Positions 17,930 through 27,708 of a stretch of DNA of 64,000 bases are shown in pieces. Each line of letters starts with the position of its first letter. Position 1 is the stretch's first letter. This stretch comes from an uncultured Clostridia bacterium. GTDB lineage: Bacteria > Bacillota > Clostridia > TANB77 > CAG-508. The DNA lies in assembly GCA_934122235.1 (NCBI GenBank), contig CAKOWE010000003.1:37110-101109 (forward strand), written 5' to 3'. The translations under genes were made by a program, and so were the position numbers. The notes beneath the pieces were generated by a model that saw nothing but the letters and a program-made list of their open reading frames with translations, was not told where the DNA came from and did not search any database.

Positions 17930-17958
17930 TTGTATTTTTTTTAAAATTTTAATATAAT
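17930..17958 (+). promoter_or_regulatory. Sigma-A promoter of the TGS/uridine-kinase-like gene
   Basis: TTGTAT, 17 bases and a consensus TATAAT located 36 bases before the ATG. Confidence 0.75.
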
Positions 17959-17994
17959 GAGTTTACTGAAAATATAGAATGAGAGGGTTAATAT

Positions 17995-19635
17995 ATGCAG
18001 GTTATTTATAATAATAATGTAATAGATGTAAAAAAAGGAACTAAAGTAATAGATTTATTAAAAAATGAAATAGATAAATCAAAACAAACAGTAATTGCTT
18101 GTAGGTTTAATAATGAGGTAAAGGCGTTAAATTATCCCATAAATTCAGATGGAGAGATAGAATTAATTGATTTAACAACAAAAGATGGAATGAGAATATA
18201 TACTAGAGGGCTTATATATATAATTGGAAAGGCATTTTCAGAAACATATAAAGATGCTTTACTTACAATTAACTATCAATTATCTAATGCAATGTTTTGT
18301 GAAGTAGATAACATGGAAGTTACAGATGAAATGATTTCAAGAGTTAATGAAAAAGTGGAAGAAATTGTAAAGAGAGATTTGCCAATAATCAGAAAACAAA
18401 TGTCAAGAGAAGAAGCAATAGAGTTTTATGAAAAAGAAAAAACATTAAAAGGAAAATTACAATTAGATATCGAAAAAGATAAAAATGTATTATTATATTA
18501 TTGCGAAGAATATTATAATTATTTTTATGGTGTAATGCCATTGTCTACAGGATGTATCAACATATTTGAAATAAAAAAATACAAAGGTGGATTTTTAGTT
18601 AGATATCCAAGCAGAGAAAATCCTAAAGTATTGCCAGTTCATGTAGAAAACAAAAAATTATTAACAACACTTAGAGAATACGACAATTTGCATAAAGTGT
18701 TAAATATAGATACAGTATATAAGTTAAATAGAACTGTTAAAGAAGACAAAATAAATGAATACATTTTACTAGATGAGGCACTTCATGAGAAAAAAATTGC
18801 ACAGATAGCAGATGAAGTATTAAAAAGAGATAAAGTAAAAATGGTGCTTATTGCAGGACCATCATCTTCAGGTAAAACCACATTTGCAAAAAGATTAGGA
18901 TTACAATTAAGATTAAATGGAATAAAACCAGTAACTATATCTGTTGATAATTATTTTGTGGAAAGAGAGCAAAATCCAAAAGATGAAAATGGAAATTTTG
19001 ATTTTGAGTGTTTAGAAGCTATAGATATAAAATTATTTAATGAGCATTTAAAGAGGTTATTTAATGGTGAAGAAATAGAAGTGCCTACATTTAACTTCAA
19101 AACAGGACATAAAGAGTATAAAGGAAATACTATGAAACTTGCAAATGATGAGATACTTGTAATAGAAGGAATTCATTGCTTGAATGATGAATTGACAAAA
19201 GAGATACCTAAAGAGCAAAAATATAAAGTATATATAAGTGCATTAACCGTATTAAATATAGATTACTACAATAGAATATCTACTACTGATACAAGATTAG
19301 TGAGAAGAATAGTTAGAGATCATCAATTTAGAGGGTATTCAGCATTACATACATTAAAAATGTGGGATTCTGTAAATATAGGGGAACAAAAAAATATATT
19401 CAAATATCAAGAAGAAGCAGATATAATGTTTAATTCGTCGCTAATATATGAATTAGGTGTTTTAAAAGACTATGCAGTACCACTATTAAAACAGATAGAT
19501 AATACTAATCCAGAATTTTCAGAAGCTAAGAGATTATACAAAATGTTAAGATATTTTCAATCAATACCTGCAAAATTAGTACCTAATAATTCGTTATTAA
19601 GAGAATTTATAGGAGGAAGTGTTTTTGGAGAATAG
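17995..19635 (+). CDS. TGS-domain nucleoside (uridine) kinase-like protein
   Basis: The 546-residue fusion is typical of clostridia. Residues 1-65 form a TGS domain as in ThrRS. About 70-200 resemble the ThrRS second additional (editing) domain without its usual catalytic histidines. About 275-500 are a phosphoribulokinase/uridine-kinase P-loop domain with GPSSSGKTT at 288-296, SVDNYF, and the later RLVRRIVRDHQFRG. It probably phosphorylates a nucleoside or an RNA-linked substrate; the ThrRS-like half hints at RNA binding. The true substrate is not known from sequence. The 3' end overlaps the next gene, so the two are coupled. Confidence 0.88.
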   Translation: MQVIYNNNVIDVKKGTKVIDLLKNEIDKSKQTVIACRFNNEVKALNYPINSDGEIELIDLTTKDGMRIYTRGLIYIIGKAFSETYKDALLTINYQLSNAMFCEVDNMEVTDEMISRVNEKVEEIVKRDLPIIRKQMSREEAIEFYEKEKTLKGKLQLDIEKDKNVLLYYCEEYYNYFYGVMPLSTGCINIFEIKKYKGGFLVRYPSRENPKVLPVHVENKKLLTTLREYDNLHKVLNIDTVYKLNRTVKEDKINEYILLDEALHEKKIAQIADEVLKRDKVKMVLIAGPSSSGKTTFAKRLGLQLRLNGIKPVTISVDNYFVEREQNPKDENGNFDFECLEAIDIKLFNEHLKRLFNGEEIEVPTFNFKTGHKEYKGNTMKLANDEILVIEGIHCLNDELTKEIPKEQKYKVYISALTVLNIDYYNRISTTDTRLVRRIVRDHQFRGYSALHTLKMWDSVNIGEQKNIFKYQEEADIMFNSSLIYELGVLKDYAVPLLKQIDNTNPEFSEAKRLYKMLRYFQSIPAKLVPNNSLLREFIGGSVFGE

Positions 19636-19939
19636 AGTATTTACTAAAATTGATGAAGAATTTGTATGTGAAAATTGCGGTAATAAAGTTTCTAAGTTAG
19701 GGTATACATGTAGAAATCATTGCCCTAATTGCTTACATTCAAAGCATGTAGATATAAATCCAGGAGATAGGCAAGAAACTTGCCAGGGAATGTTAGAACC
19801 GATAGGGATAGAAATAGATAATAAAAAGGGATATGTAATTGTGTTTAAATGTAAGAAATGTGGGCAAATAAGAAAAAACAAAGCTGCAAAAGATGATAAT
19901 ATAGATTTAATAATAAAATTATCTGCACATAACATATAA
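19625..19939 (+). CDS. RNHCP domain zinc-ribbon protein
   Basis: The 104-residue protein has two CxxC pairs and the eponymous RNHCP motif: CENCGNK, RNHCPNCLHSKHVD, NPGDR, CQGMLEPIG and CKKCGQIRKNK. This is the RNHCP family, of unknown but probably RNA/ribosome-related function. The frame opens at GTG 19619, only two bases from AGGAGG at 19611. The TTG at 19625 has proper spacing and is preferred. It overlaps the end of the upstream kinase gene by 11 bases, implying translational coupling. Confidence 0.85.
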   Translation: MENRVFTKIDEEFVCENCGNKVSKLGYTCRNHCPNCLHSKHVDINPGDRQETCQGMLEPIGIEIDNKKGYVIVFKCKKCGQIRKNKAAKDDNIDLIIKLSAHNI

Positions 19940-20079
19940 GATTTTCAAAAATGTGTAACCAAATTAAAAATAATGGAAATATATATATGAAAACATTTTA
20001 TGGAAAGAAATGTTTCTATTCAAGTAATGGGTTATATGTTATACTATAATAGAAAATAATTATAAAATAGGAGAAACAA

Positions 20080-20889
20080 ATGAGTAAAAGAGAAATTGTA
20101 AAGTTTGCACTTATGTCTATGATTATAGTATGTGTGGTAGTGATAGCTTTGTTAATATTTAGTAAAGAATATATATTACATACTGTTTCGGTTGCAAAAA
20201 GCGATTTTAAAGAAATAGAAGATATTGAGAAACAATCAAATTTTAAATCAACTGAAAGTGTGATAGAAGAAAAAGATGTTATTGAAGTAGTAATACCAAC
20301 GAAACAATCAGAAGATGATGATATAGAATTAACAGAAAAGGAACAAATAGTTGAAGAAAAAGAGTATCCTGCGGGAAAATACTACATAAAAGTAAATAAT
20401 CAGATGAATACGGTAACAATATATACAATGGATGAAGTGGGTAATTATATTGTGCCAATAAAAGCAATGGTATGCTCAACAGGCGAAGCAACACCACAAA
20501 ATACTACATATACAATAGGTGGAAAAAGATGGCAATGGAGATTATTATTTGGCAATGTCTATGGGCAATATACTACACATATAAATGGAAATATATTATT
20601 TCACTCAGTGCCATATGAAAAACAAAGTAAAGATACGTTAGAATATTGGGAGTATGATAAATTAGGTACTGTAGCATCAGCTGGTTGTATCAGACTTAAA
20701 GTTGAAGATGCAAAATGGATATATGAAAAATGTTTATATGGAAGTATTGTAGAGTTTTATTCTAGTGATGACCCAGGAGAACTTGGAAAACCTGTAGTAG
20801 AAAAAATATCCGATAATGAAAAATGTAGAAATTGGGATCCAACAGATCAAGATTTAAATAATCCATGGAAAAATGAAAGTGAAGTTTAA
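20080..20889 (+). CDS. L,D-transpeptidase (YkuD domain), membrane anchored
   Basis: Cross-links or modifies peptidoglycan outside the membrane. The 269-residue protein has a single N-terminal span (about 7-30), then an acidic Glu/Asp/Lys-rich linker to about residue 95. The YkuD domain follows, with H175 in LFHSVPY and the catalytic SAGCIRL (S200, C203). The C-terminal tail is NWDPTDQDLNNPW. AGGAG precedes the ATG. Its terminator begins inside the 3' end of the gene. No defect is visible. Confidence 0.92.
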   Translation: MSKREIVKFALMSMIIVCVVVIALLIFSKEYILHTVSVAKSDFKEIEDIEKQSNFKSTESVIEEKDVIEVVIPTKQSEDDDIELTEKEQIVEEKEYPAGKYYIKVNNQMNTVTIYTMDEVGNYIVPIKAMVCSTGEATPQNTTYTIGGKRWQWRLLFGNVYGQYTTHINGNILFHSVPYEKQSKDTLEYWEYDKLGTVASAGCIRLKVEDAKWIYEKCLYGSIVEFYSSDDPGELGKPVVEKISDNEKCRNWDPTDQDLNNPWKNESEV

Positions 20890-20907
20890 TCTTCACTTTC
20901 ATTTTTT
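20870..20907 (+). terminator. Terminator of the L,D-transpeptidase gene
   Basis: AAATGAAAGTGAAG and CTTCACTTTCATTT form a strong stem followed by T6. The left arm overlaps the last codons. Confidence 0.92.
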
Positions 20908-20910
20908 ATA

Positions 20911-23311
20911 CTAGATTAATTTATTTAAATTTCCATTTGTATAATCTTTTCCTTCTAGTCGATTTCCAGATTTTATAGTAGTTATAACTTTTTTTATTTC
21001 ATCGATGGTTTCGTCTAAAAAGTCAACTCTGACAGAATTTGAGTTAAAATCACTAGGTGAGATTGATGTTGTTTTGCTGTTAAAAATAGTGGTAATAGTG
21101 TCTATATTATCAGGATATATTTTAAACAAAAGACCTAATCTATCTTTTAAATAATATGATTGTTTTTTGCAATTCTTATTGCACATAGCTAAACAATGGT
21201 TAGTGTGGCTAATTAAGCAATAGTTAGAAGTCATAAGAGGTAATTTACCATATACAATTAATTCGAAGTTTGAGTTAATTGTATCATTATGCATATTTGT
21301 AATTGTAGATTTGTCCAATTCTGGAGATAAAGTTATTGTGTCTAGTCCTAATTTGTTTAATTCGGAAGCAGTGTACATATTCATTACATTAAGTGTATAG
21401 TTTCCAATTATTTTTAAATTATATTTTTTTACAAATTCTAATTGGCTAATGTGAGAAATTACAAAACCTCTAATTTTGAAATTATTTACAATATTATCTA
21501 AATGTAAAATAGCATTTAAATAGTTGTTCCTTATGATTGTTGGCATATAAATATAAACTGCATATAAATTGCAAAGGTAGTTTAGTAAATTTTTATACTG
21601 CGGGTTTATAAAATATTTAAATGGTATATATAAATTGTCTATATTTAAATTGTTATAATCTTCATCTAAAAGTAAATTATTAATTAAAATAGAGTATTTT
21701 TTATTGTAGGTTGAAATATTACCGGTTGGTTTGAGGTAAATTAAAGTTTAAATTTTCGGCTTTCCTTTTATATTTTAATTTTGCAAATTCTTCTAATTTT
21801 TGTATTGCATTTCTTCTTAAATCATTCAAACTACTTATGTTTGGGATAAATAAGTTGTCTTCTAAATTAACATCAATTTTGTTAAATTCAAATTGTGTGT
21901 TACCAGTTTTATTAAGTTGAGAAACTATTCTATCTTCAGTAATAGGCTTATTTTCTGCTTTAACAGGAAGAATTCCTGATTGAAGTTGTATATGAGCATC
22001 CTTATAAATACCAGTATTGCAAGTTATTTCAAAAAGAATAGGAGAGCCGTTCTTTATTGTAATATTGCCTTCAAGTGATATTTTTTTATACTCTGTACCA
22101 GAAAAAGTTTTTCTAGCTAATGTGAATAATTCTTTATCTACAGTTTTAAAAACTTGATCGCCAACAGATATATTACCTTTTAATCTACCAATTTCAACTA
22201 TATCGCCAGTATAAGCTACTTTTTTATTTGAGTTATTTAATAAAAGTTCTGAAACATTGTAATTGTTATTTTCTTTTTCTACTTGAATACTATCGCCTAT
22301 AGAAATGGTATTTTCTAATTTTATTTTTATATATCCCTTTTTGGGATTGTAAGATATTATCGTACCTAAAGGTAATCCCATGTGATTAGGTTTCTTAATG
22401 TACACTAAACTTGTATTAGGTTCTTTATTAAAATGACCAGTTGAAAATCCACCTCTATTAAATACTTGCATAAGTTGTTTCTTGTCATCAGTAGATAATG
22501 TATAACTAATATTGTTTAATGCTAAATCTAAGTATTTTCTGTATATTTTAGTAAGAATAGCGACATATTCTGGAGATTTTAATCTACCTTCAATTTTTAA
22601 GCATTTAATGCCACATTTTACTAGTTGAGGAAGATATTCAATTCCACATAAGTCTCTTGTGCTTAAAAGATAGCCTTTATTAATTGTTTTATGTTCTGAA
22701 TCTAATAACTCATAAGGAAGTCTGCATGGTTGAGCACATTTTCCACGATTACCAGAACGACCACCTATACTACTTGAGAATAAGCATTGCCCAGAATAAG
22801 AAATGCATAAAGCACCATGAATAAAACATTCAATTTCAATGTTGGAATTTTTACAAATATATTCTATTTCCTCTATAGAAAGTTCACGTGAAAGAACAAC
22901 TCTTTTATAACCTAATTTTTCTAATTGTAATACTCCTTGCAAATTATGTACTGTCATTTGAGTACTAGCATGTATTGGCAAATCAGGGAAAGTTTTAATA
23001 AGATAATTGGCAAGACCTAAATCCTGAACAATGATTGCATCTATTCCAAATTCGTAAGCTTTTTTTGCAATGTTAATAGCAGACTCAAATTCATCATCTT
23101 TAATTAGTGTATTGAGTGTTAAATTTGTTTTTACGTTTCTAAGTTTGGCATAATCTATAGCTTTTTCCAAAGCATCTATATCAAAATTAGTTGCACTATT
23201 TCTCGCATTAAAAAGTGAAGAGCCAAAATATACAGTGTCTGCACCATTTTGTACAGCGGCTACTAAACAATCAAAATCTCCTACCGGAATTAGTAATTCT
23301 ATGTCTTTCAT
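20911..23311 (-). CDS. U32-family peptidase, interrupted by one +1 frameshift
   Basis: The first 530 codons read in one frame: the U32 (collagenase-like) domain with LLIPVGDFDCL, the cysteine-rich CFIHGALCISYSGQC and GNRGKCAQPCRLPYEL, then a DUF3656-like region. It ends CGG TAA at 21724-21719. Skipping the C of that CGG opens a frame that runs without a stop through 21546, where a 211-residue ORF continues to 20911. The repaired 799-residue protein has the length and a second cysteine cluster (HTNHCLAMCNKNC) expected of clostridial two-part U32 proteins. The ATG has GGAGG upstream. U32 proteins act in RNA hydroxylation or tRNA modification in known members. Sequencing error, mutation or recoding cannot be told apart here. 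Confidence 0.85.
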
Positions 23312-23428
23312 ATAACCTCCCAAAGCTTTAAACGATACTTTATTTAATATAATATAATATCTATATTGTAACACAAATTTAATAAATTGCATACTATATG
23401 TTATACAAAACAAAAGGAGGGAAAACAT

Positions 23429-23587
23429 ATGCCAGAAGAAAGAAATTGCGGATGTGGATGCAATAACAACGGAGGATTATTTGGAGGATGTTGTGGAGAT
23501 AGTGAAATACTATTTTTCATAATAATATTCTTATTATTATTCACAAATTGTGGATGCGGTTGCGGAAGAGGTTGTGGATGCAACTAA
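23429..23587 (+). CDS. Small Cys/Gly-rich protein with one membrane span
   Basis: The 52-residue protein has cysteine/glycine clusters at both ends (NCGCGCNN, GGCCGD; CGCGCGRGCGCN) around a hydrophobic stretch of about 16 residues. AAAGGAGGG precedes the ATG at ideal spacing. The style recalls small YjcZ-like or coat-associated proteins of spore formers, but there is no firm homology. It is transcribed divergently from the U32 gene and ends in its own terminator. Confidence 0.7.
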   Translation: MPEERNCGCGCNNNGGLFGGCCGDSEILFFIIIFLLLFTNCGCGCGRGCGCN

Positions 23588-23611
23588 AAAATAATACTTA
23601 CTAAAATTATC

Positions 23612-23660
23612 AAAGGGAAACAGTATAGAATATCTACATTTTATAACTGTTTCCTTTATT
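23612..23660 (+). terminator. Terminator of the Cys/Gly-rich gene
   Basis: AAGGGAAACAGT and ACTGTTTCCTTT pair with one bulge around a 20-base loop, followed by a T-rich stretch. Confidence 0.7.
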
Positions 23661-23686
23661 TACCAACAAAAAAAGACAAGTTTCTA

Positions 23687-23715
23687 TTGACTTGCTTTTT
23701 TTGATATTATATACT
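23687..23715 (+). promoter_or_regulatory. Sigma-A promoter of the glucosaminidase/cohesin operon
   Basis: TTGACT, 17 bases and TATACT about 50 bases before the start of the dockerin protein gene. The -35 box lies within another A/T-flanked hairpin (23669-23701). Confidence 0.75.
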
Positions 23716-23764
23716 GTAAATGTATATTTTTATACATAAGATATATAGTAGGAGGACAAGCTAA

Positions 23765-25933
23765 ATGTTAAGGAAAAACCTACAAAATGTAAGTAAAAAA
23801 ACAATAAGTATAACAATGATAATAATTATAATATATACGCTAATAAATGCATTAATATGTAATAAATCATATGCTATTACTCAAGTACGAAATATGGATT
23901 CAAACAACATATATAATATTGATGAGAATTTATATCCAGGATATGCAACTTTATTAAAAAATTTAAAAACTACACATCCTAATTGGACATTTACTTTATT
24001 TTATACTGATTTGGAATGGTCAGAAGTATTAATGAATGAAACAACAGCAAATCATGCTAGAAGTTTAGTACAAGGAAAAACGGGAGAGTGGTTATGTACA
24101 GATCCACAATGTGATGGAATACCTCATGATGGTGCAAGTTGGTTTGGAGCGTCACAAACAGCTGTAGCATACTATATGGATACAAGAAATTTTTTAACAG
24201 AAGATAAAATATTTCAATTTGAAGCATTATCTTACATACCGTCAGTTCATACCGAAGCTGGTGTAGAAGCTGTTCTTAGAGGATCTTTTATGAGCAATAC
24301 AAAAATTTCTGATTATTATGGCAATTCTAACTATGGAGATAAAACTTTTGCTCAAACTATAATGTATGCAGCAGAAGCTTCTGGCGTAAGTCCGTACCAT
24401 ATTGCATCAAGAATTCGACAAGAAGTTGGGACAAATGGTAGTGACTCAATAACAGGAAAAGTTTCAGGATACGAGGGATATTTTAACTTTTATAATATTG
24501 GAGCATATGCAAGTAGCGATCCAGTTATAAATGGGTTGATATATGCAAAAAGAAGTGATGTTAATTGGGATACACCAGAAAAATCTATAGTAGGTGGAGC
24601 TAAGTGGATTGCAAATGAGTTTATATCAAAAGGACAAGATACAATATATTTACAAAGATGGGATGTGGATAATCAATATCTTGGTTTATATTGGCATTTA
24701 TATCAAACTAATATACAAGCACCGGCTAGTGAATCAAGTACAGTTTATAGTAGTTATAAATCTATATTTAACAATGATTTAACTAATACAAATTTTAATT
24801 TTATAATACCTATGTATAAGAATATGCCGATATCTGTATCTAGATATCCGAGCAGTTCAACTTATGTTTCTCAAAATGCAAAAATATATGATGTTATTGG
24901 AAGCGGTGTAAATATAAGAAGAGAACCAGCAGGAACACTTATAGGTACATATTCAAATGGATATCAATTTTTAAGAATAGAATTAAAAGCAGCAAAGGTA
25001 AATGGAATAACATGGGACAAAATAATGCTTCAAGATGGAACTATGGCGTATATTGCTACTCAATATGTTGTTGAAACAATACAAGGAGAATTATCAAAAG
25101 AGGCATATATAAATGCTAATGCTGAATTATTAAATGGACCAAGGGTAGTTCAGAATGGAACAACCAATGTTAGACAGTTATTTACAGGGCAACTTGTAAC
25201 GATATTAGAAGAAGGTAAATATAATTTTGATGGATATTCATGGACTAAAATAAAACTAAAAGATGGATCATATGGATATATTCAAAGTGGTTTTGTAACA
25301 GAAGGAACATATGGTGAAAAAGTAACAATAACATGTAACACTGAATTAGCATTGAGAGATTCACCATATGGAAGTATAATAAAATATATAGAGCCAGGAG
25401 TTATAGTAAATAGAATAGAGAAAGCAACGACACAAGTTAGTGGCTATTATTGGGATAAGGTAATAACATATGATGGATTAGTCGGATATATGGCAAGAGA
25501 AAGATATAATCCATATTCATTATGGTTAACTCCTGTAAATGGTGATAATATAATCCCATCAACACCAGACGATAAATTATTATTAAATGAAACAGAGAAG
25601 ACTATAAAAGTAATACCACAAACTATTTTGAGTGATATAAAAGAAAAATATGAAGATGCAGTGTTAGTGTCTGGAACAGAAAATTTAGGTACAGGTTCTA
25701 AAGTAAGTATAAATGGGGTAGAATATACTATAATAAAATTAGGCGATGTAAGCGGAGATGGAGAGGTTGATGCGAGAGATTCTTTAAGAATATTAAAGTA
25801 TACAGTAGGTTCTTTTGAAATAAAGAACGAGTATATTAAAGCTGCTGATTTAAATGGAGATGAAATTATAGATGCAAGAGATTCCTTGAGAATATTAAAA
25901 TATACAGTGGGATCATATTCTATTAATTTATAA
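23765..25933 (+). CDS. Secreted N-acetylglucosaminidase-like hydrolase with SH3 repeats and C-terminal dockerin
   Basis: Predicted cell-wall hydrolase of 722 residues. An N-terminal signal segment (about 13-38) is followed by a GH73-like glucosaminidase domain (about 55-320) with the probable catalytic E220 in SRIRQEVGTNG and a YFNFYNIGAY motif. Three bacterial SH3-type repeats begin near residues 372, 452 and 519. From residue 660 to the end two dockerin type I repeats each contain the calcium loop D-x-(S/N)-x-D plus a DARDSLRILKYTVG helix. A dockerin on a wall hydrolase, next to a cohesin-like membrane protein, suggests surface attachment. AGGAGG precedes the ATG. Exact glycosidic specificity is inferred. 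Confidence 0.88.
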   Translation: MLRKNLQNVSKKTISITMIIIIIYTLINALICNKSYAITQVRNMDSNNIYNIDENLYPGYATLLKNLKTTHPNWTFTLFYTDLEWSEVLMNETTANHARSLVQGKTGEWLCTDPQCDGIPHDGASWFGASQTAVAYYMDTRNFLTEDKIFQFEALSYIPSVHTEAGVEAVLRGSFMSNTKISDYYGNSNYGDKTFAQTIMYAAEASGVSPYHIASRIRQEVGTNGSDSITGKVSGYEGYFNFYNIGAYASSDPVINGLIYAKRSDVNWDTPEKSIVGGAKWIANEFISKGQDTIYLQRWDVDNQYLGLYWHLYQTNIQAPASESSTVYSSYKSIFNNDLTNTNFNFIIPMYKNMPISVSRYPSSSTYVSQNAKIYDVIGSGVNIRREPAGTLIGTYSNGYQFLRIELKAAKVNGITWDKIMLQDGTMAYIATQYVVETIQGELSKEAYINANAELLNGPRVVQNGTTNVRQLFTGQLVTILEEGKYNFDGYSWTKIKLKDGSYGYIQSGFVTEGTYGEKVTITCNTELALRDSPYGSIIKYIEPGVIVNRIEKATTQVSGYYWDKVITYDGLVGYMARERYNPYSLWLTPVNGDNIIPSTPDDKLLLNETEKTIKVIPQTILSDIKEKYEDAVLVSGTENLGTGSKVSINGVEYTIIKLGDVSGDGEVDARDSLRILKYTVGSFEIKNEYIKAADLNGDEIIDARDSLRILKYTVGSYSINL

Positions 25934-25958
25934 ATAAATTATGAAAGGAAGATAACAA

Positions 25959-27542
25959 ATGAGAAATAAAATATTAGTAATGGTATTATTTATATTTGTA
26001 TTGCTGGGACTTAATACGGTGATATCTTATGGGGCAATAAGTGCATCGTCAAAAACTGTAAATTCAGGGGAAAATGTTACAATATCAGTTTCTTCATCAG
26101 AAGTTTTAGGTGCATATACAATTAAAGTTATAGATAATGGGGGATTAACATTTGTAAGTAGTTCGTCTAAAAATGGACAAGCCAATGGAACTATTATAAG
26201 TGGCTCATCACCAACTGGAATTAAAGATAATTTAGGAGAGTTTACTTTTAAGACACCGAGTGTTAGCAAAGATACAACATATTATGTAAAAATTCAATCA
26301 TCTGGAACAGAAGGTCCAAATTTAGAAAATATCAATGGATCAACCGCAACTGCAACAATAGTAGTAAAAGCTCCAGTACAACCAAGCCCTGTTGTTAAAC
26401 CAAGTCCAAGTACACCAACAAATCCATCACCTGCTGCTCCAACATTTTCTAGTGTAAATGAAACGGTGTATGCAACAAATGATGTTTTTGTAAGGAGCAG
26501 TTATAGTACAAGTAGTAGTAGTTTAGGACAATTAAAAAAAGGGGAAAGTATTATAAGAGTAGGAATTAGTACTACAAAGGTTAATGGATATTATTGGAGT
26601 AAAGTAACATATAATGGAAAAACAGGTTATATAGCTTCAAACTATTTAACAACCACTAAACCAGCTGAAGATCCAAGTCCGTTACCTAGTTCACAACCAG
26701 AAGAAAAATCAAAAGATGCAACATTAAAAAGTTTGACTATAACTGGACTTGAACTTACGCCAGTATTCGATTCTACTATAACAAGTTATGTTGTTAATAC
26801 TAAAGAAAATATGACAGAAGTAGAAGTTTTAGCTGAAGTAAATGATACAAAGGCAAAGGTAGAAATTATTGGAGCTAAAGAACTAAAAGAAGGAGAAAAT
26901 TTAATAATTGTAAAAGTAACTGCAGAGGATGGAACTACAAAAGATTATGAAATAAAGTTAATAATTGGAGAACAAAAAATTCCATTGAATGCATTTGTAA
27001 TCTTGGGTATAAAAGAAAATGGAGAACAACTAGAAATTGAATTAGGGAATCCTATAGTTTCAGAAAATACTGTAGAATATATTATAAACTTGGAAGAATG
27101 GTTAAAATCAATAAATATATTAGGGAGTTTAAATAATGAAACATATCAATATGAAGGAATAGGTGCATTTGATTTAGTAGTAGGTGAAAATAAGTATACT
27201 ATAATATTAAAAGAATTACAGGAAAATGCAGAAGCTAACCAAATAGAATATAAAATAACAATAAATAATCCGGAAAAAGTAATTATTGTAGAAGAAACAA
27301 ATGAAACAAATTATAAGATTGCAATAGCGATATCAGCAATTGTTTTAGTAACAATATTAGCGATAACTGGACTAATAGTATATTATAAAAAACAAAATAA
27401 AGTAGAATATGCAAAAACAGATTATTCATTTTTAAAGAAAGATGAAGAGTCACAAAATAAAGAAAACGAGCAAGATATAGAAGAAAGAAATGTATCAAAT
27501 GATAATGAAGATGGAAAGAAAAAAGGTGGAAAACATTTTTAA
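25959..27542 (+). CDS. Membrane-anchored surface protein with cohesin-like, SH3 and cadherin-like domains
   Basis: The 527-residue protein has a signal peptide (1-24) and a cohesin-like beta-sandwich (about 26-140: NSGENVTISVSSSE ... LGEFTFKTP). A Pro/Ser linker and one SH3 repeat (about 165-225) follow, then a cadherin-like beta-sandwich (about 245-330, ATLKSLTITGLELTPVFDSTITSY) and a related second domain. A membrane span lies at about 451-474, and a charged cytoplasmic tail ends it. It starts 25 bases after the dockerin-bearing hydrolase gene, so the two form one operon. The obvious inference is that the cohesin-like domain binds that dockerin. The cohesin call rests on pattern and context, not on an alignment. 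Confidence 0.8.
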   Translation: MRNKILVMVLFIFVLLGLNTVISYGAISASSKTVNSGENVTISVSSSEVLGAYTIKVIDNGGLTFVSSSSKNGQANGTIISGSSPTGIKDNLGEFTFKTPSVSKDTTYYVKIQSSGTEGPNLENINGSTATATIVVKAPVQPSPVVKPSPSTPTNPSPAAPTFSSVNETVYATNDVFVRSSYSTSSSSLGQLKKGESIIRVGISTTKVNGYYWSKVTYNGKTGYIASNYLTTTKPAEDPSPLPSSQPEEKSKDATLKSLTITGLELTPVFDSTITSYVVNTKENMTEVEVLAEVNDTKAKVEIIGAKELKEGENLIIVKVTAEDGTTKDYEIKLIIGEQKIPLNAFVILGIKENGEQLEIELGNPIVSENTVEYIINLEEWLKSINILGSLNNETYQYEGIGAFDLVVGENKYTIILKELQENAEANQIEYKITINNPEKVIIVEETNETNYKIAIAISAIVLVTILAITGLIVYYKKQNKVEYAKTDYSFLKKDEESQNKENEQDIEERNVSNDNEDGKKKGGKHF

Positions 27543-27581
27543 AAGATAAATTACTAAAGAAAACATATGGGATGAATGTAA

Positions 27582-27615
27582 CTGAGACTGCTAATACAAA
27601 TGTATTGCAGTCTCA
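27582..27615 (+). other. Long perfect hairpin after the cohesin-like gene
   Basis: CTGAGACTGC and GCAGTCTCAG pair perfectly, with a second inner stem AATAC/GTATT. No T run follows directly, so it may protect the transcript 3' end or be a relic palindrome. Confidence 0.7.
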
Positions 27616-27624
27616 GCATGTTAT

Positions 27625-27652
27625 AAAACATATCAATCCAATATGTTTTTAA
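27625..27652 (+). terminator. Terminator before uvrA
   Basis: AAAACATAT and ATATGTTTT form a stem followed by T and A residues, directly after the longer hairpin. It is the likely transcription end of the hydrolase/cohesin operon. Confidence 0.75.
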
Positions 27653-27708
27653 AATTACAGATGGTTTGTACAAAGCAAAAAATTTATTTTTTAGGGGGCT
27701 AATTATAT

